Translations under genes and position numbers: made by a program
Shown: in pieces, positions 6,169 through 6,430 of the stretch
Numbering within the stretch: position 1 is the first letter of the stretch
How the letters are laid out: each line of letters starts with the position of its first letter
Notes under the pieces: generated by a model
What the model saw: the letters and a program-made list of their open reading frames with translations, nothing else
Databases searched by the model: none
What the model was told of the DNA's origin: nothing
DNA from: Pseudomonadota bacterium
Lineage (GTDB): Bacteria; Desulfobacterota; Anaeroferrophillalia; Anaeroferrophillales; Tharpellaceae
DNA: 6,430 nt
Direction: 5' to 3'
Assembly: GCA_015486505.1 (NCBI GenBank)
Contig: WFRP01000259.1
Location: 1 to 6,430, forward strand

Positions 6169-6252
6169 GTAAAAACTCTTCATCTGTCGCGTTCCCCTCG
6201 CTGTGAGCGCAGCGAGGCAGTGTCCTTAAGGGGTGCGTATGAAGCTTTTTAC
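6169..6252. repeat. Nested inverted repeat downstream of argF, possible terminator
   Basis: The outer arms GTAAAAACTCTTCAT (6169-6183) and ATGAAGCTTTTTAC (6239-6252) are complementary apart from one bulged base and one mismatch. Inside is a GC-rich hairpin CCTCGCTG / CAGCGAGG (6196-6203 / 6210-6217) with a 6-nt loop. CCCCT (6194-6198) can alternatively pair with AGGGG (6229-6233). The fold starts 13 bp after the argF stop. It could end the argDF transcript, the T5 lying in the outer right arm. It lacks the usual GC stem directly followed by T-run, so it may instead be a dispersed palindromic repeat. Confidence 0.6.
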
Positions 6253-6316
6253 TTAGCCCTCGAGTATTTTGACTTCTAAGTAACGGTTTGTAACTGTAGG
6301 AAATTATGTAGATTTT

Positions 6317-6391
6317 ATCTGTGTCTATCCGTGTCCATCTGTGGTTCAACAAAAAAGTAGAAACCACAGATGAACGCAGATAAACACAGAT
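6317..6391. repeat. Long inverted repeat built of 10-bp units
   Basis: Two 30-bp arms (6317-6346 and 6362-6391) are complementary at 26 of 30 positions and enclose a 15-nt A-rich loop. Each arm is itself three 10-bp tandem units: ATCTGTGTCT, ATCCGTGTCC, ATCTGTGGTT on the left, and AACCACAGAT, GAACGCAGAT, AAACACAGAT on the right. From memory, ATCTGTG-type decamer repeats of this kind occur in intergenic DNA of many unrelated bacteria. The flanking stretches 6253-6316 and 6392-6430 show no gene or other structure I can support. Confidence 0.85.
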
Positions 6392-6430
6392 TTGGTTCCT
6401 CTCACGTTACTTGTATATATGTGGCCGCGA

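Noticed and set aside
6152..6367. Minus-strand 71-codon open frame containing NHRWTRIDTDK.
   Set aside because: It translates the 10-bp repeat arm and the post-argF palindrome; this type of peptide is a familiar artefact of that repeat. No ribosome binding site or domain is visible.

Overview
The window is mostly core housekeeping sequence from a moderately GC-rich Gram-negative bacterium. The best guess is a member of the Desulfobacterota (former Deltaproteobacteria). That guess rests on the tRNA-Ser / short 4.5S-type SRP RNA / dnaX / ybaB cluster and on the style of the intergenic repeats. It is an inference, since no marker sequence could be searched.

Layout. On the minus strand at the left edge is a MobA/MocA-type nucleotidyltransferase (2-664), probably for molybdenum cofactor maturation. 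A gene-free stretch follows (665-1025) with a degenerate 25-bp tandem repeat and then a good promoter. That promoter serves a plus-strand run of tRNA-Ser(GGA) (1026-1115) and the signal recognition particle RNA (about 1132-1264). A short direct-repeat spacer leads to dnaX (1389-3524, clamp-loader tau subunit) and ybaB/ebfC (3540-3851, nucleoid-associated protein). Instead of the recR gene that commonly follows ybaB, there is a 131-bp palindromic element and then argD (4043-5236) and argF (5229-6155), which overlap by 8 bp. The last 275 bp are non-coding and hold two structured repeats.

How the genes work together. The tRNA-Ser, SRP RNA, dnaX and ybaB serve translation, membrane targeting and replication/nucleoid functions in a familiar conserved neighbourhood. 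ArgD and ArgF catalyse steps of arginine synthesis on either side of ornithine: N-acetylglutamate semialdehyde to N-acetylornithine, and ornithine to citrulline. The overlap implies translational coupling. The Mo-cofactor enzyme is divergent and unrelated to the rest.

Most notable observation. The ybaB-argD spacer contains a small element with 11-bp perfect terminal inverted repeats beginning GTAA (3861-3871 and 3981-3991). It is flanked on both sides by the identical octamer GAAAATAG. Inverted repeats starting GTAA with 8-bp target duplications are, as I remember it, the hallmark of the IS66 transposon family. This therefore looks like a non-autonomous IS66-type miniature element (MITE) inserted upstream of argD. 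I see no new enzymatic or defence system here. The interesting content is in the intergenic repeats.
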